A stretch of DNA of 33,727 nt, from positions 1 to 33,727 of the forward strand of contig NZ_JAKDJE010000032.1 in the NCBI RefSeq assembly GCF_030454045.1. The letters run 5' to 3'. The notes below the pieces were generated by a model. It ran no database searches and had not been told where the DNA came from. It saw only the letters and a program-made list of their open reading frames with translations. Origin of the DNA: Psychrobacter sp. (GTDB taxonomy: Bacteria; Pseudomonadota; Gammaproteobacteria; Pseudomonadales; Moraxellaceae). Numbering within the stretch: position 1 is the stretch's first letter; the number at the start of each line of letters is the position of its first letter. Below, piece after piece: positions 17,296 to 25,915 of this stretch. The position numbers were made by a program, and so were the translations under genes.

Positions 17296-17883
17296 AGCAA
17301 GGCTCGGCTAAAATGATAAAGGTAAGTATAAGACTGAAAAATTAGCGGCTTGAGTACTAAATCTAAGCGATTGACTGATATCGTGCTGCAGCTGCTCAAG
17401 TACGCTTAGACGTATCCATGAATTTGATACGTTGCGTTTTTTATAATAAATAATGTGATCAAAAATAGCTGTCATTATCCGATGTTTTAGCCAAAGCATC
17501 GCACTACTAGATACTTGACTATTTGGTCAGCTTTTCACATATTATCACTATTTTTATTGACAATACAACCCATTCAAATATCTGTCGATACTGCCAAATA
17601 ATTGACCTGTCAGTAGGCACTCAATATTGTCCATAAGTATTTGCAGCAAGTAATATCCAGTCAAATATAACAAAGGCAAATAAATAGCGATCAGGTTATT
17701 TCACCATTGAATAAATAATTTTTTAAAAACAAAGCCAAGCCTCTGTATCTTTTTAAGGTTATATAACAGACCTGTTTTTATATATAATGTCTAAACATGC
17801 ACATTACTCCTGACTATCTACATTTCTGATGCTAGCCAGACAAGACCTATTACTGGGTGGTATATCGCCTCTGAGATACTATT
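17296..17883. promoter_or_regulatory. Regulatory gap upstream of xdhA and the small lipoprotein
   Basis: No convincing gene lies in this AT-rich stretch. It contains the operator at 17515-17530 and, on the minus strand, a possible promoter TTGTCA (17563-17558) - 16 bases - TATGTG (17541-17536), which would start transcription inside the operator. The xdhA leader would then be over 200 bases long; I see no recognisable riboswitch in it. Confidence 0.4.
17515..17530. promoter_or_regulatory. RutR-like operator 3 (upstream of xdhA)
   Basis: TTGACTATTTGGTCAG matches the RutR consensus TTGACCANNTGGTCAA except at positions 6 and 16, with the same TGAC-N6-GTCA arms as the copies at 128 and 2771. It overlaps the predicted start of a possible minus-strand promoter for xdhA, a good place for a repressor. 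Confidence 0.6.
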
Positions 17884-18009
17884 ATGAAGTCACTTACCTC
17901 TATTTGTCTGCTGATAGCGTCGCTAATGCTGACTGGTTGTCAACATTTCCAATTTGTTGATAGCCCTATTCCTGTTAAGCCTGTACCGACTAATCTGGTT
18001 GCTCCATAA
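17884..18009 (+). CDS. Very small lipoprotein
   Basis: A 41-codon frame starting MKSLTSICLLIASLMLTGC, a textbook lipoprotein signal peptide with lipobox LTGC (lipidated Cys19). The mature part is only 23 residues, QHF... then a Pro/Val-rich end, without a recognised domain. It resembles neither LptM nor entericidin beyond size. The Shine-Dalgarno is poor (GAG about eleven bases upstream). A strong terminator follows at 18036. The last codons and stop are nearly repeated in the next 16 bases (GGTTGCTCCATAA, GGTTACTCCATAA). It is a good gene candidate from signal and terminator, but function is unknown. Confidence 0.65.
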   Translation: MKSLTSICLLIASLMLTGCQHFQFVDSPIPVKPVPTNLVAP

Positions 18010-18035
18010 AATGGTTACTCCATAACATTGACATA

Positions 18036-18068
18036 AAAAAAGCAGACATCAATAGTGTCTGCTTTTTT
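18036..18068. terminator. Bidirectional rho-independent terminator
   Basis: GCAGACA (18042-18048) and TGTCTGC (18056-18062) form the stem with a 7-base loop, flanked by A6-7 on the left and T6 on the right. It can terminate the small lipoprotein gene and the convergent flavodoxin-like gene. Confidence 0.85.
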
Positions 18069-18098
18069 ACTGGAGTAGCCTGTCACCTACTGTGTTAT

Positions 18099-18716
18099 CT
18101 AACGCTTACTATCCGCTGGCTGATGTTTAATGATGGTTTTAGCCAAATGATCACCAAACCAAATAGCGGTATCAATATCTCCTTTCCCTGGCGTTTCTTC
18201 AGGTGGTCCGTCAAGAGATTGCGTCATCAAACCTAAGAAGCTAGATAGACGGTTGAGATCGTGCGCCTCATGACCCGTCGGCATAAGCGGCAGACCAATC
18301 CAATTCATACCATGCTGCATGGCATATAGAGAAATTTGCTGCAACACGGCAAGTTTATCACCGCTCAGACCGCCTGAGTTGGCAAAAGCTGCGGCCCATT
18401 TGCCTTCCCACGTGCGGTTGTACCAACGCTTTGAGGTTTCATCCATAAAGGTTTTGAATTCAGCGGTGACGCTGCCCATATATACCGCGCTACCGAAAAC
18501 CAATAGATCTGCCTGATCTAAGTAATCCCAGTCAATATCATAAATATCAACCGCTTTTGCCTGCGCTTCTGGTAATTGCTGATGTGCCCCTTGTACAATC
18601 GCTTCAGCGACACGCTTAGTATGACCATAATTGCTATGGAAAATAACGGCAATCGATACGTTAGGCAAATTATCGGTCAAAGTGGAGGTTGCAGACGATT
18701 TAGCAGATGTATTCAT
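18099..18716 (-). CDS. Flavodoxin-fold NAD(P)H oxidoreductase (WrbA-like)
   Basis: A 205-residue flavodoxin-fold protein, probably an FMN-dependent NAD(P)H:quinone or related oxidoreductase. The FMN phosphate loop is HSNYGHTKRVAEA in the first 40 residues, and FGSAVYMGSVTAEFKTFMDET plus AAAFANSGGLSGDK resemble the FMN-contacting loops of WrbA and its relatives. The frame is open back to 18842, but the preceding 42 codons look untranslated (Cys/Tyr-rich, unlike the family) and overlap pgeF, so the ATG at 18716 with TAGAG five bases upstream is chosen. The true electron donor and acceptor are unknown. It lies 103 bases after pgeF on the same strand. Confidence 0.78.
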   Translation of the reverse strand: MNTSAKSSATSTLTDNLPNVSIAVIFHSNYGHTKRVAEAIVQGAHQQLPEAQAKAVDIYDIDWDYLDQADLLVFGSAVYMGSVTAEFKTFMDETSKRWYNRTWEGKWAAAFANSGGLSGDKLAVLQQISLYAMQHGMNWIGLPLMPTGHEAHDLNRLSSFLGLMTQSLDGPPEETPGKGDIDTAIWFGDHLAKTIIKHQPADSKR

Positions 18717-18819
18717 ATATACTCTAATAATGACAATAAAGGTTAAATAAAAATAATATAGTGTACGAGTGCACAACGACTCAGCGCACTCAATAGGTTC
18801 GTTAGTTGTGAGCTGACAT

Positions 18820-19800
18820 CTACGTAGCGGCGCAGCGCACAATCACCAGTGCCATACGTCCCGTGGCAGGCTGCTGCATATGCGTTTGACGACGATAAGA
18901 ATAATAATGACTATCGGCGTAGCTACAGCTGATAGGTTCTTTACTATCTATCGACACGCCAACGGCTGTTAATTGATCAGCGGCCAGTTTTGGTAAGTTT
19001 AGCTTAACTTTATCCGTGTGTACTGTAGCGCAATTCGATAGTTTATCAACTGTCTTATGTAAATGCTGAGTATCGCTATGATTTTCAAGACCATTATCTG
19101 AGCACATCACATATAAACTATCAAAATTATCACTATCTGACGCCGTTAGTAATTGATTATCTAAGCAACCAGCCAATAATTGGTCACGGACCTGATGACC
19201 AACTTCATAGTTGGCCTGACTGATACACACCCCAATCCAAGCCTGTACGGCGCCTGCATCTGTAAAGCGCTGAGCAGTCTCTTTGATGATACCGCATGCC
19301 AGTCCCTGCCAGCCTGCATGAATGGCCGCGATTTTGCCGCTTAAGGGTTGATACAACACAATCGGCACACAATCTGCCGTCATGATCGCCAGTCCACGAC
19401 CACTTTGCTTGCTAGTTATGGCGTCAGCCGCCATGGGTGTCATGCTCAAAGGCGTCGTATCGACATCATGAATCTGTTTACCATGAATCTGACTGACCCA
19501 ATGTAAGCTGCTGATAGCCGTATTCTGCTCGTTTTGTGATGGTGCACAAGCTAATTGCTTATTGATAGCCGTCAGCAGGCTCATGCGATTGCCCAATACT
19601 TTTGCTGCATCATCATTGACATGCAGGCCGAGGTTTAGCGCACCGTAGTTTGCCTGCCCCACCTGTCCCTGCTGCATGTTGGCATCAGATTCATCAATAA
19701 GGTTAGATGCAAAAGCAGCCGTTTGAAAAACAGCCACATCATCCATCTGCGCAAGCAGTATCATTGGGAATTTATCTGTTATCGGAAGCTTGTTTGTCAC
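18820..19800 (-). CDS. pgeF: Laccase-domain protein, peptidoglycan editing factor PgeF
   Basis: A 326-residue member of the YfiH/PgeF (multicopper-polyphenol-oxidoreductase-like) family, which in E. coli removes wrongly incorporated amino acids from peptidoglycan precursors. The Zn-binding triad is visible as WVSQIHG (His106), TADCVP (Cys144) and HAGWQG (His161). The C-terminal CSYADSHYYSYRR and TGRMALVIVR are also typical. It is longer than E. coli YfiH, with extra residues near 30-55 and 190-250. The start is GTG with AAGGA ten bases upstream. It follows rluD on the same strand, an arrangement (rluD-yfiH) also found in E. coli. Confidence 0.88.
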   Translation of the reverse strand: MTNKLPITDKFPMILLAQMDDVAVFQTAAFASNLIDESDANMQQGQVGQANYGALNLGLHVNDDAAKVLGNRMSLLTAINKQLACAPSQNEQNTAISSLHWVSQIHGKQIHDVDTTPLSMTPMAADAITSKQSGRGLAIMTADCVPIVLYQPLSGKIAAIHAGWQGLACGIIKETAQRFTDAGAVQAWIGVCISQANYEVGHQVRDQLLAGCLDNQLLTASDSDNFDSLYVMCSDNGLENHSDTQHLHKTVDKLSNCATVHTDKVKLNLPKLAADQLTAVGVSIDSKEPISCSYADSHYYSYRRQTHMQQPATGRMALVIVRCAAT

Positions 19801-19908
19801 GACTGCTTCATCCTTTTGTCTGCTGTCTAAAAATTAGCATCCCTACCTCACGATGATAACAACGCCAACTATCCTAAACCCTTTTAAACAGCCGTTTTTT
19901 AATGATGG

Positions 19909-21117
19909 TTACTCATCATCATAACCGTCGCTTAGCACTTCGATGAGCTGTTGCATGTCTTCTGGTAGAGGTGTTGTCACTTCAATATCCTCACCAGTTG
20001 CCGGATGCACAAACCCAAGGGTATAAGCGTGTAGCGCTTGACGTGGGAAGTTGCTGATGGCTTGGCGCTGTGCTTCTGTCAAACCTGCTCGCAGTTGACG
20101 ACGACCACCATAGACACGGTCCCCGACTAGCGGATGGGTCACATGACTCAGATGCACGCGAATCTGGTGCGTACGACCCGTCTCAAGCCCGACATCTAAC
20201 AGACAGTAGTTGTCATTCAGTGGCGTGACATTTAATAGATGGGTTACCGCTTCACGGCCGGCAGTCATGACTGTCATTTTGGTACGCTGAGTACGATGTC
20301 GCCCTATCGGCGCATCAATACGGCGATGACGCAGCAAGCTTGCTTGATCGCCTGCTACCACACACTGATAATGACGATAAACAGATTTGTCTTTTAGCTG
20401 CTCCATCAACGCCATTTGAGCCGGTTTGGTTTTACCGATAAGTAGTAATCCAGAGGTATCTTTGTCAATACGGTGTACCAACCCTGCACGCGGCAAGTGA
20501 TGCTGCTGTGGATAATGGTACAGCAAGGCATTGACCAAAGTGCCTGTCTGATTGCCAGCGCCCGGATGAACCACCATACCGACAGGCTTGTTGATAACCA
20601 GTACCTCGTCATCCTCATAGACCACATCGATATCGATATTTTCTGGTTGATCTTCACTGTGCTGCTGCAACGTCGTTGATAGATGTAGGACATCACCTGC
20701 TTTGACACGGACTTTGGGTTTTTGCACACTGCCGTTATAGAGTAAGCTACCATCCGTGATCCAACCTTGCAGTTGCACACGAGAGAAGTCTGCAAATACT
20801 TGCGAAGCGACTTTATCAATACGTAGGCCAGACTCATCTTCTGTGACAATATGCGTTATATCTACCACCACTGGTACCGCTTGAGCTGCTACTGGCGCTT
20901 CATCGTCACCATCATCCATGTCGCTGTCGTCAATTTCTTCATCAATATCGCTATCTTCTTCGAGCAAGTCGTCATTATCAAGAGCCTCATTGTGCTCATC
21001 TATTATTTCCTGATTGTCAGGTAGCTCGTTATTACTTGAAACGTTGTTTGGCATTGGTGACTCTTGTGCTGATGAATCATTCTGTGATGATTGATTCGGT
21101 GATAAAGGGATGGTCAT
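19909..21117 (-). CDS. rluD: 23S rRNA pseudouridine synthase RluD
   Basis: A 402-residue RluA-family pseudouridine synthase, expected to modify helix 69 of 23S rRNA (1911/1915/1917). It has an S4 RNA-binding domain (LRIDKVASQVFADFSRVQLQGW), the catalytic motif HRIDKDTSGLLL with Asp218, and GRTHQIRVHLSHVTHPLVGD. The first 75 residues are an extra acidic, Asp/Glu-rich and low-complexity region absent from E. coli RluD. The frame is open to a GTG at 21153, but its AGGA is only two bases away; the ATG at 21117 lacks a Shine-Dalgarno. The start is therefore uncertain. It is divergent from bamD, as in many gammaproteobacteria. Confidence 0.92.
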   Translation of the reverse strand: MTIPLSPNQSSQNDSSAQESPMPNNVSSNNELPDNQEIIDEHNEALDNDDLLEEDSDIDEEIDDSDMDDGDDEAPVAAQAVPVVVDITHIVTEDESGLRIDKVASQVFADFSRVQLQGWITDGSLLYNGSVQKPKVRVKAGDVLHLSTTLQQHSEDQPENIDIDVVYEDDEVLVINKPVGMVVHPGAGNQTGTLVNALLYHYPQQHHLPRAGLVHRIDKDTSGLLLIGKTKPAQMALMEQLKDKSVYRHYQCVVAGDQASLLRHRRIDAPIGRHRTQRTKMTVMTAGREAVTHLLNVTPLNDNYCLLDVGLETGRTHQIRVHLSHVTHPLVGDRVYGGRRQLRAGLTEAQRQAISNFPRQALHAYTLGFVHPATGEDIEVTTPLPEDMQQLIEVLSDGYDDE

Positions 21118-21153
21118 AGCATTAATATTGATAGTGGATTGATAGACACCCAC

Positions 21154-21870
21154 TTTCCTAACCGTATGTTGTCAGGCAATTTTGAAAATAAAATCATAAA
21201 AAACAATAAAAATAGTCGCTTTGAACGTTTGGCTCATATATAAAAGCAAAAATGGGCAAAAAAGTAGCGACAATACTGCGCTAGTGTATCATGTCACGCG
21301 CCCAAGCCCTATAAAAGTACATACTATCTGCAAATTTTTGGCACCTCTTACATCCTAGACCTGACTAATTAACTCTCTGGAACATAACATTGCTGTAATT
21401 TACTGTATATTTATCCGCAGCAGTGACATTGGATATCGCTCGTGATAGCCGCTCATGGTAAACTGCCTGTAAAATATAGATAGCGAAAAAATAGACGGAG
21501 CAAACGTTATTCTATAAAGTATAGCCATGTTTTGCTGTATGCTATGGCACTGTATTTAAAAACGGTCGCTTAGTATTTGTTTTTAATACGGTTGTATTTT
21601 ATCGACTATGTTTGCCCTAAAAGCCGTTTGAATGTGATTAAATACGCAGGGTCTACTATGGGGTTTTATCAGAGTCCTCTATACCAGATCTACCAAAATA
21701 CGTCATAACAAAAACCGCATTCGTTAAAAAATGGGTTGCTTTTGCATCGCTGATTGAGAGTTTTCAATCAATCACTGCCATGCTAGGCCGTAGGCTCATT
21801 TTTTATCACTAACCTTTTATATCGCATGATAGCGCTGCTGCTATTGTGCGTCTTGTGTCGGAGAAGAAGT
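21154..21870. other. Divergent gap between rluD and bamD
   Basis: About 700 AT-rich bases without a convincing gene. An ATGGTAAACTG string at 21455-21465 recurs before dnaG and, with one change, before rpoD; it looks like an extended -10 element. A frame open from 21826 is the 5' extension of bamD and is judged untranslated. I recognise no RNA gene here. Confidence 0.45.
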
Positions 21871-23085
21871 ATGCAAGCTGTTGGCAATACGTTTATCAAA
21901 CTGTCCTCAATCACCTTACTTGCGCTGAGCGTCAATCTAGTGGGTTGCCAGACATTCAAAAACCTCACTGGCGCCAAAGATGTCGATGCAGTAGAAACCG
22001 CGGAGAAATCAGAGCAAGATTACTATAACGATGCCATTGCTCAAATCGACAAAGGCCGCTATGTCCAAGGCGTTGAAGAGCTGACCAATTTGCGTACCTT
22101 TTATCCAACAGGTCAATATGCAGAACAAGCATTGCTCGACATGATGTATGCACAATATCAAAGCGATCAGTATGAGATGGCGGCGGCGAGTGCCGAGCAG
22201 TTTATCCGCTTATATCCTTCTAATCCGCAAGTCAGCTACGCCTACTATGTACGCGGCGTTGCCAACATGGAAGGCTCATCTGAGAGCCTAAAGCTATTTA
22301 AATTGAACCAAGCGGAACGTGATACGGCGTATCTTCGTATTGCCTTTGCCAATTTCCAAGAGCTTGTGAACAAATACCCAAACAGCCCATATGCGCCAGA
22401 TGCCGCTCAGCGTATGGTCTTCATCTACAACCAATTTGCCCAAAGTGAGATGAGCGCTGCCAACTGGTATATCGAGCGTGAAGCTTATGTGGCCGCTGTT
22501 AACCGTGCCAAATGGGTGTTCCAATACTATCCGCTTAGCGAGTCAGTACCAGATGCTATCGCCGTCTTAGCTTATAGTCATGAAAAACTTGGTCTGACAG
22601 ATTTGGCAAATGAGTACAAAACCCTATTGCAAATCAATTATCCAAACATGCTGACCAGTAATGGCAACGTAAAATTGAGCACCAAACGTGACCGCTCTTG
22701 GCTGAACAAAATTACCTTTGGTAAGCTTGGTCGTTCAGGCCCCACTGACGCGCCAGTTGCAACTGGGGAATATAATGGGGCCACCAAGACTCAAATGATT
22801 CGTGATGCAAGCCAGCTAAGACTGGCAAGCGATAATAACGTCAGCGCCGCGCGCGCCGGTGCCAACTCTACTGCAACTAGCAGTAGCAGCAACGGCATCA
22901 ACATTGGTTTGGGTCTGCCTGAAGCATCCACTGAGCGAGTGACCAGCCAATCAAGTACTGGCTCGACAGCAAGAGAAGCCACTGTTGATCCGCAAAACAT
23001 CAATCCAACCCGCCGCACTACGCTAGAGGAAGACAATAGCCGTATCCAAGTGGCCCCAGCAGATATCGATATGACTGACGACTGA
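21871..23085 (+). CDS. bamD: Outer membrane assembly lipoprotein BamD
   Basis: A 404-residue lipoprotein subunit of the BAM complex that inserts outer-membrane beta-barrels. The signal peptide ends in lipobox LVGC (Cys26). TPR-like repeats cover about 50-260, with DKGRYVQGVEELTNL, YPTGQYAEQALLDMMYAQYQ and YPNSPYAPDAAQRMVFIYNQ typical of BamD/ComL. The start at 21871 has GGAG seven bases upstream and gives a proper signal peptide; an upstream in-frame ATG at 21826 does not. From about residue 260 on there is a Ser/Thr/Ala/Asn-rich tail of about 140 residues, whereas E. coli BamD is only 245 residues in total. The adjacent divergent rluD is the usual neighbour. Confidence 0.93.
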   Translation: MQAVGNTFIKLSSITLLALSVNLVGCQTFKNLTGAKDVDAVETAEKSEQDYYNDAIAQIDKGRYVQGVEELTNLRTFYPTGQYAEQALLDMMYAQYQSDQYEMAAASAEQFIRLYPSNPQVSYAYYVRGVANMEGSSESLKLFKLNQAERDTAYLRIAFANFQELVNKYPNSPYAPDAAQRMVFIYNQFAQSEMSAANWYIEREAYVAAVNRAKWVFQYYPLSESVPDAIAVLAYSHEKLGLTDLANEYKTLLQINYPNMLTSNGNVKLSTKRDRSWLNKITFGKLGRSGPTDAPVATGEYNGATKTQMIRDASQLRLASDNNVSAARAGANSTATSSSSNGINIGLGLPEASTERVTSQSSTGSTAREATVDPQNINPTRRTTLEEDNSRIQVAPADIDMTDD

Positions 23086-23128
23086 TTACGCCAAGCTGCT
23101 TCACTGAGCTGACACCGTCTGTATTTAT

Positions 23129-23163
23129 AAAAATAAGGTCAACATCGCGTTGGCCTTATTTTT
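23129..23163 (+). terminator. Rho-independent terminator after bamD
   Basis: AAAAATAAGGTCAAC (23129-23143) pairs with GTTGGCCTTATTTTT (23149-23163) with one wobble and a 5-base loop, ending in T5. It follows the bamD stop by 43 bases and separates it from dnaG. Confidence 0.8.
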
Positions 23164-23240
23164 CTGTCATCTATATTTTTATCTCACTCATTTATTGTCG
23201 GTGTATCAACTTAATTGACCTATGGTAAACTGTTTTTTGT

Positions 23241-25412
23241 ATGAGCATCCCTAACCATATTCTGGAACAACTCAATAGCCAAGCTGACCTAATCAGCATC
23301 ATTGGTCGGCATACTACGCTCAAACGCGCTGGCAACGAATATAAAGGCTGCTGCCCGTTTCATGGTGAAAAATCCCCATCCTTTTATGTCAATCCACAAA
23401 AAAATATCTATCACTGTTTTGGTTGCGGGGTTGGCGGTAATGCCATCAGTTTTTTGCGCGATTATGAAAGCCTTACTTTCATTGAAGCGGTCAATGAGCT
23501 ATCAAAACAAACAGGTATCGAAGTACCAAAAGAAGAGCAACAAAACGTCAGTTATCAGCGCGGCGCGCCAAAACCTATCGCACCGCCAGCAGCCAATGTG
23601 CCTGGCCCAACGATAGAACACAGCAAAGTAAATCAAGGCAGCACAAACCAAGACAGTCATCCAAACAATATCGCCCAAAACGACCAAAGTTACATAGACC
23701 AGTCGAGTTATGATGACGCTCAGGGTTACGATAATTTCCCGCCGCTAGACACTTACGAATCAGCACCTTATTCGATGGACTCGTATCCATCAGAGTTGTA
23801 TTCGTCAAACCATGCGGACGATGGTGGCTATCCGCCAGTATGGCTGACAGAAACTGACGCAGGCATGGATAGTATTGGTATCGATCAGACGTCTGATCAA
23901 GATGGCAATTTGTACGATCTGCTAGAGCAAATTCAGCAGTTCTATCAGCGTAATCTACACACTCACCCTCATGCCAAGCAATACTTTTTGTCACGCGGAC
24001 TCACTGAAGAGACTTTTGAGACTTTTGGTCTTGGCTATGCGCCATTTGGCTGGCAGCATCTTGAGCACCAGTTTCCACAAGATATTGAAGGACTTAAGGC
24101 ACTAGGGCTCGTGCGCCAATCAGAGTCTGGCCGTGACTACGATCTGCTGCGTGATCGGGTTATTTTTCCTATTCGTGACAACCAAGGTCGCACCATTGGT
24201 TTTGGTGGTCGGGCGCTCGACGATGAGATCAAGCCAAAATACATCAACTCCTCAGACTCGCCCGTCTTTCATAAGCAGCATGTACTCTATGGCTATTACG
24301 AATCACGGCAGCAGCGTGCTAACGACTGGCTGGTGGTAGAAGGCTATATGGATGTCATTGCTCTCTATCAAGCGGGCATCTATGGGGCGGTCGCCTCGAT
24401 GGGTACGGCAATCAATGAAAGCCAAATATCGCGGCTATTGACACTCAATCCAACGCTGACTTTGAGTTTTGATGGCGACAGTGCCGGACAAAAAGCCGCT
24501 TGGCGGACGCTTGAGGTTGCCTTGCCAGTGCTGGCTGATGACAAAGAACTGCGGTTTTTGACCCTGCCTAACAATCATGATCCTGATACGTTTATCAAAA
24601 GTCATGGCAGCGATGCCATGCGTGAGCAAATCAGCCAAGCCATGCCGTTATCTCAGTATATTTTTGCGTATCTGAGTGAGCGCTATGATATGAGTCTGGC
24701 TGAAGGCAAAGCCAAGCTCATGTCCCAAGTACGTTCGTTGACGACCGCCTTGCCGAAAGGCAGTAGCTTTCGCTATTTGCTCAATAATGACATTTATCAA
24801 AAGCTTGGCGGCAGGCGCAGTCAAAATGTCGAGGCTAAAGATGCGCTGCTAGACTTTGATGGTGATATGACCATCAGCCAACAATTGCAGCTGTGCTTTT
24901 TGTTTCAGCCGCGCGCACTCATTGATGACCCTATCGAATCGATTTGGCAACAGTCTGGGCTGACAAGATTACAGCTGCCTGCTCACATACAAAAAAAAGC
25001 GGCAAGCGATGCATTGCGCGCAATCGCATGGGAAGACTTGCAAGATGCGGCTTTATTAAATGTTGTCACAACGATTAAGCGGTGCATAAAGTATTTGCCT
25101 ACCGATGCCAATGCAGCGGCACATTTTGTATTATCAAATCTGGATCAATCCCATCAAGTGACACTAAGCAGTAGCTGGGGCGGATTTTATCGGGCACTAA
25201 CAGCAAGAAATGTATTGAGTCTCGACGACTTGATCGAGGAGCTTGTCAGCTCACTGCTTGAGCGTAATATAAAAAAGAAGATGCAAGAGCTGATAAAAAA
25301 CCCTGATCATATCAAGCAAGCGATTGTACGTATGCAGGCCCAGCATTTGAGCAATTGGCTGCGCGCGCAGCATGCCGAACGCTCATCACAGATGGTCACC
25401 GTTCAGTCTTAA
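23241..25412 (+). CDS. dnaG: DNA primase
   Basis: A 723-residue replicative primase. The N-terminal zinc domain has Cys38-Pro-Phe-His41 and Cys59-Phe-Gly-Cys62 (CHC2 spacing). The RNA polymerase core holds the TOPRIM acidic residues: Glu367 in VVEGYMD and Asp411/Asp413 in SFDGDSAGQ. The C-terminal part should bind DnaB helicase. Between the zinc domain and the core, about 100-225 is an extra Gln/Ser/Asp/Tyr-rich linker, which explains the length against 581 in E. coli. No Shine-Dalgarno precedes the ATG; a TGGTAAACT string at 23223-23231 suggests a promoter almost touching the start codon. rpoD follows, as in the macromolecular synthesis operon, but rpsU is not upstream. Confidence 0.95.
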   Translation: MSIPNHILEQLNSQADLISIIGRHTTLKRAGNEYKGCCPFHGEKSPSFYVNPQKNIYHCFGCGVGGNAISFLRDYESLTFIEAVNELSKQTGIEVPKEEQQNVSYQRGAPKPIAPPAANVPGPTIEHSKVNQGSTNQDSHPNNIAQNDQSYIDQSSYDDAQGYDNFPPLDTYESAPYSMDSYPSELYSSNHADDGGYPPVWLTETDAGMDSIGIDQTSDQDGNLYDLLEQIQQFYQRNLHTHPHAKQYFLSRGLTEETFETFGLGYAPFGWQHLEHQFPQDIEGLKALGLVRQSESGRDYDLLRDRVIFPIRDNQGRTIGFGGRALDDEIKPKYINSSDSPVFHKQHVLYGYYESRQQRANDWLVVEGYMDVIALYQAGIYGAVASMGTAINESQISRLLTLNPTLTLSFDGDSAGQKAAWRTLEVALPVLADDKELRFLTLPNNHDPDTFIKSHGSDAMREQISQAMPLSQYIFAYLSERYDMSLAEGKAKLMSQVRSLTTALPKGSSFRYLLNNDIYQKLGGRRSQNVEAKDALLDFDGDMTISQQLQLCFLFQPRALIDDPIESIWQQSGLTRLQLPAHIQKKAASDALRAIAWEDLQDAALLNVVTTIKRCIKYLPTDANAAAHFVLSNLDQSHQVTLSSSWGGFYRALTARNVLSLDDLIEELVSSLLERNIKKKMQELIKNPDHIKQAIVRMQAQHLSNWLRAQHAERSSQMVTVQS

Positions 25413-25915
25413 TATTCAATTTCAAATGTCGACCCTTTAAAAGTTTGGCGACCGCCCCCACTACTAATGATTATGCCCGATAGCATGAGTCGCCTCTGAA
25501 TCATTTGACTGATCATAGAATTAATCAGCAAAAAATGGTCGGTAGCTATCACTAGCTCGTGCTTGACGACGATGGTCTGTGTTAAACTGTGTCGCTGTAT
25601 ATTGACAGCACTGCTTGGTTAATGATTGTGAGCATGCATCTTTAAGCACAAATTTTAGGTATTATTTTACGTATCTGCTTTTAGATACTATTTTGAGTAT
25701 TAAATTTTAAGTACTATATTTTTTTAGGTACTGTATTGAAGTCTTTTTAGCTTTTCTAATTTTTAGCTGTTTTTTAGCATTGTTATTGTAGTGTTTTGAG
25801 CCTTTATTCATATCAACTCATTTTTGATATTATTGACAACCTCTACGCCATATTTTGATCAATCCATTGATAAGATCAACGCAAAGAGCGAGCGATAGCG
25901 AGTCACAATATAAAA
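25413..25915. other. AT-rich gap between dnaG and rpoD
   Basis: About 500 bases with no gene. The middle (25651-25728) consists of three degenerate 26-bp tandem units, followed by several TTTTTAGC strings. TGTTAAACTG at 25580-25589 resembles the strings before bamD and dnaG, and TTGACA hexamers occur at 25602 and 25833 without well-placed -10 partners. It presumably contains the main rpoD promoters. Confidence 0.45.
25651..25728. repeat. Three degenerate 26-bp tandem repeats
   Basis: Units start at 25651 (AATTTTAGGTATTATTTT), 25677 (GCTTTTAGATACTATTTT) and 25703 (AATTTTAAGTACTATATT). The shared core is TTTTArrTAyTAT. A weaker fourth copy starts near 25722 (TTTTAGGTACTGTATT). The period is 26 bases in the first three. 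Confidence 0.55.

Noticed and set aside
17603..17612. TGACCTGTCA as another RutR-like operator upstream of xdhA
   Set aside because: The arms are separated by two bases rather than six, so the geometry does not match the other sites.
18717..18842. N-terminal extension of the flavodoxin-like protein
   Set aside because: Composition is unlike the family, it overlaps pgeF, and a better start exists at 18716.
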